This document shows positions 16,600 through 25,379 of a stretch of DNA of 64,000 bases, piece after piece. The notes beneath the pieces are model-generated. The model saw nothing but the letters and a program-made list of their open reading frames with translations. It searched no databases and had not been told where the DNA came from. Origin of the DNA: Arthrobacter sp. ov118 (GTDB lineage Bacteria > Actinomycetota > Actinomycetes > Actinomycetales > Micrococcaceae). The stretch is taken from contig NZ_FPAY01000001.1 in the NCBI RefSeq assembly GCF_900116495.1, positions 496,001 to 560,000 on the forward strand, read 5' to 3'. The translations under genes and the position numbers were made by a program. The first letter of the stretch is position 1. Each line of letters starts with the position of its first letter.

Positions 16600-17361
16600 C
16601 TAAGTTGGCTCGACGAGCAGCTTCCTGATCTCGGCGAGCTTGGCTTCGGACTCCTCGAGGCGCAGGCGGAGTCCTTCGACCGTCGCGGGACTGGCGTCGA
16701 CCGCCGGCACGGGAGCCTTGGGCGACAGGAAGAAGTTGGCCAGGTAACCGGTGAACGTGCCGAAGATACCGACGCCGACGACGATTATGCCTGCCCCGAT
16801 GATGCGGCCCGCATCGGTGACCGGATACTGGTCACCGTATCCAACTGTCGAGATAGTGACGATCGTGTACCAGATTGCGTCCGAGGCACTCGTGATGTTG
16901 GCCCCTCGGGCGCCCTGCTCGACGCGGAGCATCGTGAGGCTTCCGAATTCCAGGACGAAAATGCCCATGACCAGCAGTACGTACAGCGAACTGCCAGCCC
17001 GGTCTTTGATCAGCGCGCGGCCGACCGTGCGGATGCCGACCTCGCGGAGCAGGCGGTATACGCGGATCAGCCGGAAAACGCGCAGGATCTTGAATTGCGC
17101 CAAAGGCACGCTGGCCAGCAGGTCGGCCCAGCCGAAGTGCTTGAAGAAATAGGCGGCCGCCGATGGCGCGGTGAAGATCCGGTAGAGGAAGTCGGCAACA
17201 AAGATCACGCTGAAAACGGCGTTCATCACCGTAAGCACGGTGTCGAGGGACTGCTCCTGCACCACATACAAGAGCACGAGATTGACGATCGACAGGATCG
17301 AAAGGATACCGATGAAGATCTCGTATCCGATGCTCTTCAGTTCACTGCGTTCCTTGATCAT
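16600..17361 (-). CDS. Voltage-gated-type potassium channel
   Basis: This 253-residue membrane protein has the six-helix plan of Kv-like channels. Hydrophobic helices start near residues 13 and 48. An arginine-rich S4-like segment (ILRVFRLIRVYRLLREVG) lies near residues 93-110. The pore carries the selectivity filter TISTVGYGDQYP at about residues 172-183, followed by a final helix and a short charged coiled tail. The start at 17361 (MIKERSEL) places the N-terminus just before the first helix; the only earlier in-frame start is a TTG. It begins 61 bases after the ferredoxin reductase gene on the same strand and may be cotranscribed with it. Confidence 0.88.
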   Translation of the reverse strand: MIKERSELKSIGYEIFIGILSILSIVNLVLLYVVQEQSLDTVLTVMNAVFSVIFVADFLYRIFTAPSAAAYFFKHFGWADLLASVPLAQFKILRVFRLIRVYRLLREVGIRTVGRALIKDRAGSSLYVLLVMGIFVLEFGSLTMLRVEQGARGANITSASDAIWYTIVTISTVGYGDQYPVTDAGRIIGAGIIVVGVGIFGTFTGYLANFFLSPKAPVPAVDASPATVEGLRLRLEESEAKLAEIRKLLVEPT

Positions 17362-17421
17362 GAAAGGATTCTGGCACGTAAGCAGCTGCGAAGCCGATGC
17401 TTTTCGCCCGGCAGACAAGCC

Positions 17422-18858
17422 CTAGCCGCGGGAAATCTCGATCATGTCCTCACGCGGCACAACCTTGATCCGCTCCCGCGCGATCCCGTTGGCGGACTCC
17501 GCTGCGGACCACTCCGCACCGAGGGCGAGCTCGTGCGCGTCGAGCTTGATCCACCCTTCCCACGTCGTGTACTCGATGCCCCGCTCCTGGAGCAGGTCGA
17601 TGATGGCCTGCGGGTCGGGGTTCTGCGCCGGCGGCAGCGTCAGCCGGTCCTCCAGCAGGCAGCCGATGGTCTCCAGAGCGTCGCCCTTGGTGTGGCCGAT
17701 CAGCCCGACCGGGCCGCGCTTGATCCAGCCCGTGGCGTAGATCCCGGGGACAGGGTTTCCCTCAGCGTCGAGCACGCGGCCGCCCTCGTTGGGGACAATG
17801 CCGCGGCGGGCATCGTATTCGAGTTCGTCCAGCGGCGACCCGTGGTAGCCGATCGCCCTGTAGACCGCCTGGACCGGGTAGTCGATGAACTCCCCGGTGC
17901 CTTTGACGTTCCCGGTGCCGTCCAGCCGCATGCGTTCGAACTTGATGCCGGCGACTTTGCCGGGATTCTCGGCGTCGTCATGGATCTCGACGGGGCTGTG
18001 CAGGAAGTGCAGGTGCAGCCGGCGCGAGGACGGCTCGTCGGCCTCGGCATGCTCCTCGACCAGCCAGTTCGTCAGCGTGTTGACCATGGTCCGGGTCTGG
18101 TTGTTGCTGCGGATGGCCTCGTCCGAGGCCTCGTCGAACTCGAAATCCTCCGGATACAGGACGATGTCCACGTCCTTGGCGTGGCTGAGTTCGCGCAGCT
18201 CCAGCGGCGTGAACTTCACCTGGGCCGGCCCGCGGCGGCCGAACACGTGGACGTCCGTGACCGGAGAGTCCTTCAGGGCGCGGTAGACGTTGTCGGGGAT
18301 TTCCGTGACCAGGAGTTCGTCTGCGTGCTTGACGAGCATGCGGGCGACGTCCAGGGCCACGTTGCCGTTGCCGATCACGGCGATATCCTTGGCCTCCAAC
18401 GGCCAGTCCCGCGCCACGTCCGGGTGCCCGTCGTACCAGGAGACGAAATCGGCGCCGCCGAAGGACCCCTCGAGCCCGATCCCGGGGATGTCCAGGTCCG
18501 CGTCCTTGATGGCCCCGGTGGAGAAGATGACGGCGTCGTAGAAGGCCCGGAAGTCGTGCAGGGTCAGGTCGCGGCCGTAAGTGACGTTGCCCAGGAAGCG
18601 GATGTCCCCGCGGTCTAGGACCTTGTGCAGTGCGTTGACGATCCCCTTGATCCGCGGATGGTCAGGAGCCACGCCATAGCGGATCAGGCCGTACGGGGCC
18701 GGGTAGGCCTCGAAGAGATCGATACTGACCTCGACGTCGCCTTCTTTGACTTCATTGGACTTCGTCAGGATGTCTGCAGCGTAGACGCCGGCCGGCCCCG
18801 CGCCGACAATCGCAACACGGAGGGGACGAGGGAATGTGGATTCGGCCGAGTTGGACAC
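17422..18858 (-). CDS. fprA: FAD-dependent ferredoxin-NADP+ reductase (FprA/adrenodoxin reductase type), copy 1
   Basis: This 478-residue flavoprotein moves electrons between NADPH and ferredoxin. The FAD motif GAGPAGVYAADIL is at about residue 17. The NADP-binding segment IGNGNVALDVARML is near residue 165. A second conserved region, GWIKRGPVGLIGHTKGDA, lies near residue 375. It is very similar along its whole length to the gene at 38191-39657, so the window holds two paralogues. Unlike the second copy it is not near sulfur genes, so it may serve another ferredoxin-dependent process such as P450 or Fe-S metabolism. Confidence 0.92.
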   Translation of the reverse strand: MSNSAESTFPRPLRVAIVGAGPAGVYAADILTKSNEVKEGDVEVSIDLFEAYPAPYGLIRYGVAPDHPRIKGIVNALHKVLDRGDIRFLGNVTYGRDLTLHDFRAFYDAVIFSTGAIKDADLDIPGIGLEGSFGGADFVSWYDGHPDVARDWPLEAKDIAVIGNGNVALDVARMLVKHADELLVTEIPDNVYRALKDSPVTDVHVFGRRGPAQVKFTPLELRELSHAKDVDIVLYPEDFEFDEASDEAIRSNNQTRTMVNTLTNWLVEEHAEADEPSSRRLHLHFLHSPVEIHDDAENPGKVAGIKFERMRLDGTGNVKGTGEFIDYPVQAVYRAIGYHGSPLDELEYDARRGIVPNEGGRVLDAEGNPVPGIYATGWIKRGPVGLIGHTKGDALETIGCLLEDRLTLPPAQNPDPQAIIDLLQERGIEYTTWEGWIKLDAHELALGAEWSAAESANGIARERIKVVPREDMIEISRG

Positions 18859-18919
18859 CGGGAGCCCTTCTGAGTCTTAGGACAGCGCCAGTAGATACAG
18901 CGCACAGGCACCTATTCTA

Positions 18920-20026
18920 ATGTCGCTGGGCCGTGTGGGTCCCGTTGGCAGGAATAGGGTCCGTGCAAGTGGTGTTATTGCTCTTGTGCCTAAACCCGAA
19001 GGATCCTTCTCCCCAGCTCCGCCGGCCGCCTTGCGCGCCTCACCCTCTGCAGCGCTGTCGCCAGCGGGACCAAAACGGGTGCCGCCCGCGGGACCGGCAC
19101 CGGTAGACAAGGAAACGACGGCGGGGATCCTGTTCGGGATCGGCGCCTACGGGCTGTGGGGCCTGCTGCCCCTCTACTTCTTCGTGCTCCATCCGGCGGG
19201 GGCGGTGGAAATCGTCGCCAACCGGGTGGTCTTCTCCCTGGTGTTCTGCGTCCTGCTGATTACCGTCACGCGGTCCTGGCGGGTGCTGGCGGCAGCGTTC
19301 CGGAACCGCACGGTGATCGGCCCGCTGTCCATCGCCGCGGCGCTGATCGCGGTGAACTGGTTGACCTACACCTACGGCGTCACCACCGGCCAGGCCGTCG
19401 AGGCCTCCCTGGGCTACTTCATCAACCCGCTGGTCTCCGTGCTGCTGGGGGTCTTTGTCCTGAAGGAAAAACTGCGTCCGCTGCAGTGGGCCGCCGTCGG
19501 CATTGGTTTCATTGCGGTGGGCGTCCTCACCGTCTCCTACGGCAAACTCCCCTGGATCGCCCTAACGCTGGCGGTGAGCTTCGGCCTGTACGGTTTCGTC
19601 AAGAAGCGCGTCGGCCCGCGCGCGGACGCGCTCACCAGCCTGACCGTGGAGACGGTGGTCCTGGCGCCGCTGGCCGGGGCAACCATGATCTTCCTCGCGG
19701 TCAGCGGGGCGGCCACGCTGACCACCAACGGCGCCGGACACTTCTGGCTGCTGGCGGCGTCGGGCGTCATCACCGCCGTGCCGCTGCTGTTCTTCGGGGC
19801 CTCCGCGCGCCGGCTGCCGATGACCACCATCGGACTGCTGCAGTACTTCGCACCCGTCCTGCAGTTCATTGTGGCGCTCGTGGTGTTCAAGGAAACCATG
19901 ACGCCGGACCGCTGGATCGGTTTCGGCGTCGTCTGGCTGGCCCTGCTGGTGCTGACCGTGGACATGCTGTGGACCGCCCGGAGAAACTCCGTGACCCGGA
20001 AGCTGGCCCGCGCCGGAGTCCATTAG
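18920..20026 (+). CDS. rarD: RarD/EamA-family transporter
   Basis: This is a ten-helix drug/metabolite-type permease of the RarD group. The conserved N-terminal GILFGIGAYGLWGLLPLYFF begins near residue 69, and VNWLTYTYGVTTGQAVEASLGYFINPL follows. The ATG at 18920 gives a 368-residue protein with a Pro/Ala-rich tail before the first helix, which is long for RarD (about 300). TATTCT lies only one base before this ATG, so the true start may be a later GTG such as 18988. The substrate is unknown. It is divergent from the ferredoxin reductase and ends 21 bases before the next gene. Confidence 0.85.
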   Translation: MSLGRVGPVGRNRVRASGVIALVPKPEGSFSPAPPAALRASPSAALSPAGPKRVPPAGPAPVDKETTAGILFGIGAYGLWGLLPLYFFVLHPAGAVEIVANRVVFSLVFCVLLITVTRSWRVLAAAFRNRTVIGPLSIAAALIAVNWLTYTYGVTTGQAVEASLGYFINPLVSVLLGVFVLKEKLRPLQWAAVGIGFIAVGVLTVSYGKLPWIALTLAVSFGLYGFVKKRVGPRADALTSLTVETVVLAPLAGATMIFLAVSGAATLTTNGAGHFWLLAASGVITAVPLLFFGASARRLPMTTIGLLQYFAPVLQFIVALVVFKETMTPDRWIGFGVVWLALLVLTVDMLWTARRNSVTRKLARAGVH

Positions 20027-20047
20027 GGTCATTGCGCTAGTGTCATT

Positions 20048-20482
20048 ATGAACGGACACGGCGGGGCGGAATTGAGGGTTTTGGTGTCAGAAAAGGATCT
20101 TGGAAGTTCCAACGGGCAGGACATCTCTTCCCTGGGCTTCGACAGCGATGGCATCCTGCGCCTCGAGTGGACCCGGGGCGTCGTCATTGATGCCCCCAGC
20201 GCCCAGCTGGCCATGGACCGCGTCAACGAGATGTGCGGCGGCCGGCCCACGCCACTGCTGATCGACATGGCCACGACGGAGTCCGTCAGCCGGGCCGCCA
20301 GGGCCGTGTTCGCCAAGCGCTGCGACGCCTCTGCAATCGCGCTCCTCGGGTCGTCCGCCGTCGACCGGGTGCTCGCCAACTTCTTCCTGGGCGTCAATGC
20401 GGCACCGGTTCCGACGCGCTTTTTCACCGACGACGAAGAGGCGGTCCGCTGGCTAGCCTCACAGGGCCATGACGGCGCCTGA
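20048..20482 (+). CDS. Small STAS-like protein of a signalling operon
   Basis: This 144-residue protein has no catalytic motif I can recognise. The fold looks like a STAS/SEC14-type or SpoIIAA-like domain, with a repeated beta-alpha pattern including GILRLEWTRGVVIDAPSAQ, PLLIDMATTESVS and AIALLGSSAVDRVLANFF. The ATG at 20048 is used, but GTG at 20084 has an AGGG six bases upstream and is an alternative. The 3' end overlaps the GGDEF-EAL gene by 14 bases, so the two are coupled. An accessory or partner-switching role for the cyclic-di-GMP protein is inferred from that coupling only. Confidence 0.75.
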   Translation: MNGHGGAELRVLVSEKDLGSSNGQDISSLGFDSDGILRLEWTRGVVIDAPSAQLAMDRVNEMCGGRPTPLLIDMATTESVSRAARAVFAKRCDASAIALLGSSAVDRVLANFFLGVNAAPVPTRFFTDDEEAVRWLASQGHDGA

Positions 20483-21992
20483 TGATGAACGCCGCCTCGA
20501 GGAACTCGTAGACGGCATCGTTGTACTGTCCTCCGGCGATCTGTCCAACCGCCTGCAGGTCTCGCCGGCACGCGACGGCATTGACGCCGTCACGACCGGC
20601 ATCAACCTGCTCGCCGACGAACTCCAGAGCATGTATGAAGAGCTGGAAGTCCGCGTCGCCCAGCGGACTGCGCTGCTGGAAGCGGCCAAGGCGGAACTCC
20701 GGCGCGTGATCAACACCGACGAACTGACCGGGCTGGCCAGCCGCTCACTCCTGCAGGAAAAAGTCGCTGAAGCCGTCGCCGGCGCCCATGGGGGCCGGCA
20801 GCCCGCGCTCATACTGCTGGACCTCGATTCATTCCAGCTCATCAATGACAGCCTGGGCCACGCTGCCGGGGACACGGTCCTGCGGGAAGCGGCCCTGCGA
20901 CTCAGCGCGGCCGGGCCCGGCCACCTGATTGCACGCCTTAGCGGCGACGAGTTCGCTGTCCTCGTTGTGGACCAGGAACCGGATGCGGTGCTGGAGACCG
21001 CGGCCCGGCTCGGCGAATCGCTGAAGGACAGGATCGATGCCGGCGGCATCGCGGTCGCCCTCACCGCGGGAACCGGAGTCCGGCTGGGCGAACCCGGGCT
21101 GCGTGGCGAGGAGCTCATCCGCGACGCCGACATCGCGATGCACGAGGCCAAAAAGCGCGGCCGGGACACCCTTCGGGTGTTTTCCGGGGCCATGCACGAG
21201 GCGGCCAAACAGCGCGTCCACCTGGTGGCCGAGCTCAGGACGGCGCTGGCTGCGAACGAGCTCGAGCTGGAGTACCAGCCCATCATCGATCTGCGCACCG
21301 GTAAGATTGCCGGCGCTGAGGCCCTGATCCGCTGGCAGCACCCGGACTTGGGTCTGCTGGCGCCGGCCACGTTCCTCGACGCTGCCGACGAAGCCGGGCT
21401 CACCGGCGAAATCGGCCACTGGGTGCTCCGGAACGCCATCGCGCAAACCGGCCGCTGGAAGGCCAATCCCGGGATTCCGGCGGACTTCCGCACGCATATC
21501 AATCTTTCACCGGCAGATCTGCACCACGTCGATCTCGCGCCGTTTATCGAAAGCCTGCTGGTCGGGCACGGCGTCGAACCCAGTCATATCTCGATCGAAA
21601 TCACCGAAACCGCGATCATGCGCGGCGGACCGGAAGTCGCGGCCACCATGCAGTCGCTCAATGACCTCGGTGTCCGGATCGAGATTGACGACTTCGGCAC
21701 GGGCTATTCGTCCATCAGCTATCTGCGTGCACTGCCCGCAGCGCAGGCGAAGATCGACAAGTCCCTGCTGGACGGGCTGACCACGGACCGGCAGCAGGAG
21801 GAGTTCGTGGCGGCCATCCTGCAGTTGATCCATTCGGCCGGACTGGGCGCCGTCGCAGAGGGCATCGAGGACCGCGAGCAAGCGGACAGGCTGCGGCAGC
21901 TCGACTGCGAGTTCGGCCAAGGGTACTTCTTCAGCCGGCCGCTGTCCGTTGCCGACATGACGGAACTGCTGGCGGGCAGGGACGCCGCATGA
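20469..21992 (+). CDS. Bifunctional GGDEF-EAL cyclic-di-GMP protein
   Basis: This is a 507-residue cytoplasmic protein. An N-terminal helical linker (about residues 1-80) resembles a HAMP/coiled-coil segment and contains ELEVRVAQRTALLEAAKAEL. The GGDEF domain follows at about residues 80-240, with active-site variant SGDEF (LSGDEFAVL), which is usually competent. The EAL domain (about residues 250-505) carries EAL (GAEALIRWQHP), NLSPADL, EITETAIM, DDFGTGYSS and KIDKSLL, so both synthase and phosphodiesterase activities are plausible. It has no transmembrane sensor, unlike many homologues, and sits between a STAS-like protein and a methyltransferase in one operon. Confidence 0.93.
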   Translation: MTAPDDERRLEELVDGIVVLSSGDLSNRLQVSPARDGIDAVTTGINLLADELQSMYEELEVRVAQRTALLEAAKAELRRVINTDELTGLASRSLLQEKVAEAVAGAHGGRQPALILLDLDSFQLINDSLGHAAGDTVLREAALRLSAAGPGHLIARLSGDEFAVLVVDQEPDAVLETAARLGESLKDRIDAGGIAVALTAGTGVRLGEPGLRGEELIRDADIAMHEAKKRGRDTLRVFSGAMHEAAKQRVHLVAELRTALAANELELEYQPIIDLRTGKIAGAEALIRWQHPDLGLLAPATFLDAADEAGLTGEIGHWVLRNAIAQTGRWKANPGIPADFRTHINLSPADLHHVDLAPFIESLLVGHGVEPSHISIEITETAIMRGGPEVAATMQSLNDLGVRIEIDDFGTGYSSISYLRALPAAQAKIDKSLLDGLTTDRQQEEFVAAILQLIHSAGLGAVAEGIEDREQADRLRQLDCEFGQGYFFSRPLSVADMTELLAGRDAA

Positions 21993-22816
21993 ACGGACCC
22001 GTTCGGGCTGGGGACACAGTCCGGCTCGTGGCCCGGGTTGCGGCACTGTCGCTGCACCGGCCCCGGCGCCCGGACCGGCGGTGGGACGACTTCTGGCGCG
22101 GGGTGTCGCAGGGATCCCTCGCGGAACCGATTATCTGGGACGCCGCCGGTGCCGGGCACGACGAGACCCGGAGTCACCTGCGGGCCATGGCGGACCTGAT
22201 GGACACCAGCCTTCCCATGGTCGATCTCGGCTGCGGGAACGGCGCCATCTCCCGGCAGCTCACCGGCCTCTTCCCCTCGGTGCTGGGCGTCGACGTCTCC
22301 CCCGAGGCCGTGGCCTCAGCGCGATCCGCCCACGCGCGTGTTCCGGGCCTCAGCTTCCGGAGCCTGGATGCCACGCGACCGGCCGCCGCCGCCGGGCTCG
22401 CACACGAAATCGGCGACGCCAACGTTTTTGTCCGCGGCGTTTTCCATGTGCTCAGCCGCCGGCGGCAGGCAAGCCTCGCGGGCTCGGTCGAGGCGCTGCT
22501 CGGCGCCCGAGGACGGATCTATCTGGTGGAGACGAACGTCCCGGGCGGTGCGCTGAGCTATCTTCGAAGCCTGGGCGCCACAGGCGACCGGATTCCAGGA
22601 CCGCTCCGCCAGGCCATTTCCGCCCTGCCGAAACCCGGCCACTTCGGCGCCCGGCAACGCTCGCGCGTCTTCCCCGCCAGCCGCTGGACCCTCGTTGCCG
22701 AGGGTTCCACCTTCCTCGCAACGGTGCCGATGGAACCCGGCGGACCGCCCGGCAACGTGCCGGCGTACTGGGCGGTCCTGGGCCGCAGGCCGCCGGGAGG
22801 GTCCGCCCGGCCCTAA
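21989..22816 (+). CDS. Class I SAM-dependent methyltransferase
   Basis: This 275-residue protein has a Methyltransf-type Rossmann fold with the SAM motif MVDLGCGNGAISRQL near residue 76, the acidic motif II GVDVSPEAV and the loop SLDATRP. The ATG overlaps the TGA of the GGDEF-EAL gene (ATGA), so translation is coupled. The substrate is unknown; the C-terminal half shows no recognised domain. Its stop overlaps the convergent universal stress gene by four bases. Its place in the operon suggests a role tied to the cyclic-di-GMP pathway, but this is inference. Confidence 0.85.
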   Translation: MNGPVRAGDTVRLVARVAALSLHRPRRPDRRWDDFWRGVSQGSLAEPIIWDAAGAGHDETRSHLRAMADLMDTSLPMVDLGCGNGAISRQLTGLFPSVLGVDVSPEAVASARSAHARVPGLSFRSLDATRPAAAAGLAHEIGDANVFVRGVFHVLSRRRQASLAGSVEALLGARGRIYLVETNVPGGALSYLRSLGATGDRIPGPLRQAISALPKPGHFGARQRSRVFPASRWTLVAEGSTFLATVPMEPGGPPGNVPAYWAVLGRRPPGGSARP

Positions 22817-23658
22817 ACCTCCGGGAAGCTATCCACCCGCTGGTAGTCGCGCGGGATCACCACCATCGGAACCGGGAGAGCCCGCAGCACCTTGTTGGCG
22901 GTACTTCCGATGAAAAGCTTGTACTTCTCCGCCAGGCGAGAGGACCCCACGATCATGACTTCGTCGTCGTCCCACTCCAGGCCCTCGATCGCTTCCTCTA
23001 TCGTGCGGCCGTGGGCGACTTCGACGGTGACCTGATGGCCCTCGGGCAGACGATGCGCGGCGGCGGTAAGGACGGTGTTGGCGTGGATGTGCGCGGCATT
23101 GACGTTCTCGCCGCTCTCGCCCTCGACGTCGAGCTCCACCAGGGAGACGAGCCGAAGCGGCACACCGCGGCGCTCCGCGGATTCGATCGCGACGTCGATG
23201 GCCGCCTCTGCTCCGACGCGCTGCCCCACGGCGAGGGTCAGGCGCCTGATGGCTTCGGTCCGGCGGTAGCCGCGCGGCGCCAGTGCCACCGGCACCGTGG
23301 CCGCGTGCAGGAGTGCGTTGGCCACGCTGCCCAAGGAGTGTCGCTTGAACAGGCCGTTGCTCGCGGCGCCGACCACGATCAGGCCGGCCCGGTATTCCTG
23401 GGCGGCGTCGATCAGCCCGGCAGCGAGTGAGTCGGCCTGGCGGACGTGAAAGTCCGCCTCCAGACCTTCCGGGACCAATGCCAGGCCCTCGCGTTCAGCC
23501 GCAAGGACCCGCTGCTCTGATGCGCTCCCCCCGGGGGTGCGCCGGTCCGCTACATAGACAAGGTCGAGATGCGCTCCCTGCGCCCGGGCCATGGCAGAAG
23601 CCAGCGCTACGGCGTCCGCGCCGCATTCTGTGGGCGTATAACCGACTACGTATCGCAT
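22813..23658 (-). CDS. Universal stress protein, two UspA domains
   Basis: This 281-residue cytosolic protein has tandem UspA domains (about residues 1-140 and 148-281). Each ends with an ATP-binding-type glycine motif: VVGAASNGLFKRHSLGS in the first and GSSRLAEKYKLFIGS in the second. Tandem UspA proteins in Actinobacteria are often induced by hypoxia or nitric oxide. Upstream at 23752-23763 and 23783-23796 lie two DosR-like boxes about three helical turns apart, which supports control of that type. The stop codon region overlaps the convergent methyltransferase gene by four bases. Confidence 0.92.
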   Translation of the reverse strand: MRYVVGYTPTECGADAVALASAMARAQGAHLDLVYVADRRTPGGSASEQRVLAAEREGLALVPEGLEADFHVRQADSLAAGLIDAAQEYRAGLIVVGAASNGLFKRHSLGSVANALLHAATVPVALAPRGYRRTEAIRRLTLAVGQRVGAEAAIDVAIESAERRGVPLRLVSLVELDVEGESGENVNAAHIHANTVLTAAAHRLPEGHQVTVEVAHGRTIEEAIEGLEWDDDEVMIVGSSRLAEKYKLFIGSTANKVLRALPVPMVVIPRDYQRVDSFPEV

Positions 23659-23751
23659 GTATGAACCCCTTATGGGTTTGTAGCAGCGGCCAGTGTCGCC
23701 CGGGGGTACCGGGCGACGTCGGCCGGTCTGCGTTCCTGCAGTGGATAGGAA

Positions 23752-23796
23752 CGACTCTAGTCCAGCCGACCCCCAAAAGGGGGTGACTTATGTCCC
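23752..23796 (-). promoter_or_regulatory. Two DosR-like boxes upstream of the universal stress gene
   Basis: Read on the minus strand, GGACT-AG-AGTCG (23752-23763) matches the core GGACTnnAGTCC at all but one position. On the plus strand, GTGACTTATGTCCC (23783-23796) matches the DosR core GGGACTWWAGTCCC at 12 of 14. Their centres are 32 bases apart, close to three helical turns. A GGGGG-rich stretch separates them. Confidence 0.5.
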
Positions 23797-23873
23797 TGAG
23801 CAGGGCAATCTTCCACTCCAACGCCCAGCGGGCCAGCCAACTCCCCCGCAGCGGCCGGCGATGCTGAGCTCGA

Positions 23874-23905
23874 CGCGACCCCCTCGCAGTAGGGAGAGGG
23901 TCGCG
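23874..23905 (-). terminator. Terminator hairpin after gabT
   Basis: CGCGACCCCCTC pairs imperfectly with GAGAGGGTCGCG around a short loop, 25 bases beyond the gabT stop. Confidence 0.65.
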
Positions 23906-23929
23906 TGGCTTCCTTCAGCGGCTCGGGGC

Positions 23930-25285
23930 CTAGGCGTTCGCCTTGATGGCCGCGGCCAGGACCTCGAGGCCGTCCAGCAGCAGTTCGTCGCTGATCACCA
24001 GCGGCGGCAGCAGGCGGATGACGTTGCCGTAGGTGCCGCAGGTGAGGATGATGACGCCCTCCTTGAGGCAGGCCGCCGCGACAGCCTTCGTCAGCTCCGG
24101 GTTCGGCTCCTTGGAACCGGCCTGGACGAGTTCGATAGCCAGCATGGCGCCGCGGCCGCGGACGTCACCGATCACAGACTGCTCAGTTGCGAGTTCGCGC
24201 AGCTTGCCCAGCGCAATATCCTCGATGTGGCGGGCACGGGCGTTGAGGTCGTACTGCTCCATTGAGCCGATCGATGCCAGGGCGGCGGCGCACGCCACCG
24301 GATTGCCGCCGTAGGTGCCGCCGAGGCCGCCCGGGTGGACGGCGTCGAGCAGGTCGGCGCGGCCGGTGATCGCTGAGAGCGGCATGCCGCCGGCGATGCC
24401 CTTGGCCATGGTGAGGATGTCCGGCACAACACCTTCGTGGTTCACCGCGAACCATTCGCCCGTGCGGCAGAAGCCGGACTGGACCTCATCGGCGATGAAG
24501 ACGATGCCCTTTTCCTTGGCCCAGGCCGCCAACGCCGGCAGGAAGCCCTCGGCCGGGACAATGAAGCCGCCTTCACCCTGGATGGGTTCGATGATGATCG
24601 CGGCAACCTGCTCCCCGCCGATCTGCTTCTCGATCATGGTGATGGCCCGCTTAGCGGCCTCGGCACCGGTGATCTCCGGGTTTTCCTCGCGGAACGGGTA
24701 GCTCATGGGCATGCGGTAGACCTCGGGCGCGAAGGGGCCAAAGTTGGTCTTGTACGGCATGGCCTTGGCGGTCAGCGCCATGGTCAGGTTGGTGCGGCCG
24801 TGGTAGGCGTGGTCGAAGGCGACCACGGCGTCCCGGCCGGTGGCGAGGCGGGCCACCTTGACGGCGTTTTCGACGGCTTCGGCGCCGGAGTTGAAGAGCA
24901 CGGTGCGCTTCTCGTGGTCGCCCGGGGTGAGCCGGTTCAGCTGCTCGGCGACGGCGACGTAGCCTTCGTAGGGCGTGACCATGAAGCAGGTGTGGGTGAA
25001 GTGCTCCACGGCTTCCTTCACGGCGCCGACGACGGCGGGGTCAGAGGCGCCGACGCTCGTCACGGCGATGCCGGAGCCGAGGTCGATGAAGGAGTTGCCG
25101 TCGACGTCGTGGATGATGCCGCCGTCGGCGTCGGCGACGAAGACCGGAACGCTGGATGCGACGCCGGCGGCGACAACGGCCTTGCGGCGCTCGGTCAGGG
25201 CAACGGACTTGGGGCCGGGGAAGTCGGCCTGGACGCGGCGCTTCTGCTCGAGCCGGTAGGTGATGTCATGCGCGGTGGTGGTCAT
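23930..25285 (-). CDS. gabT: 4-aminobutyrate aminotransferase
   Basis: This 451-residue class III PLP aminotransferase converts GABA and 2-oxoglutarate to succinic semialdehyde and glutamate. The PLP aspartate lies in VFIADEVQSGFCRTG (about residue 265). The Schiff-base lysine is in LTMAKGIAGGMPLSA (about residue 292). An upstream FNSGAEAVENAVKVAR forms the phosphate site. AGAAAGG precedes the ATG. It is second in an operon behind the aldehyde dehydrogenase gene, 94 bases away, and both are divergent from a PucR-type regulator. Confidence 0.93.
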   Translation of the reverse strand: MTTTAHDITYRLEQKRRVQADFPGPKSVALTERRKAVVAAGVASSVPVFVADADGGIIHDVDGNSFIDLGSGIAVTSVGASDPAVVGAVKEAVEHFTHTCFMVTPYEGYVAVAEQLNRLTPGDHEKRTVLFNSGAEAVENAVKVARLATGRDAVVAFDHAYHGRTNLTMALTAKAMPYKTNFGPFAPEVYRMPMSYPFREENPEITGAEAAKRAITMIEKQIGGEQVAAIIIEPIQGEGGFIVPAEGFLPALAAWAKEKGIVFIADEVQSGFCRTGEWFAVNHEGVVPDILTMAKGIAGGMPLSAITGRADLLDAVHPGGLGGTYGGNPVACAAALASIGSMEQYDLNARARHIEDIALGKLRELATEQSVIGDVRGRGAMLAIELVQAGSKEPNPELTKAVAAACLKEGVIILTCGTYGNVIRLLPPLVISDELLLDGLEVLAAAIKANA

Positions 25286-25379
25286 GGGAAGGCCTTTCTA
25301 AGCGTGCGGTTGCGGGGCGCGAGCTATGCGTCGGGTGGAGTGGCGCCGCTGAGTCATGCGGTTGCGTTATGCGTCTGCG

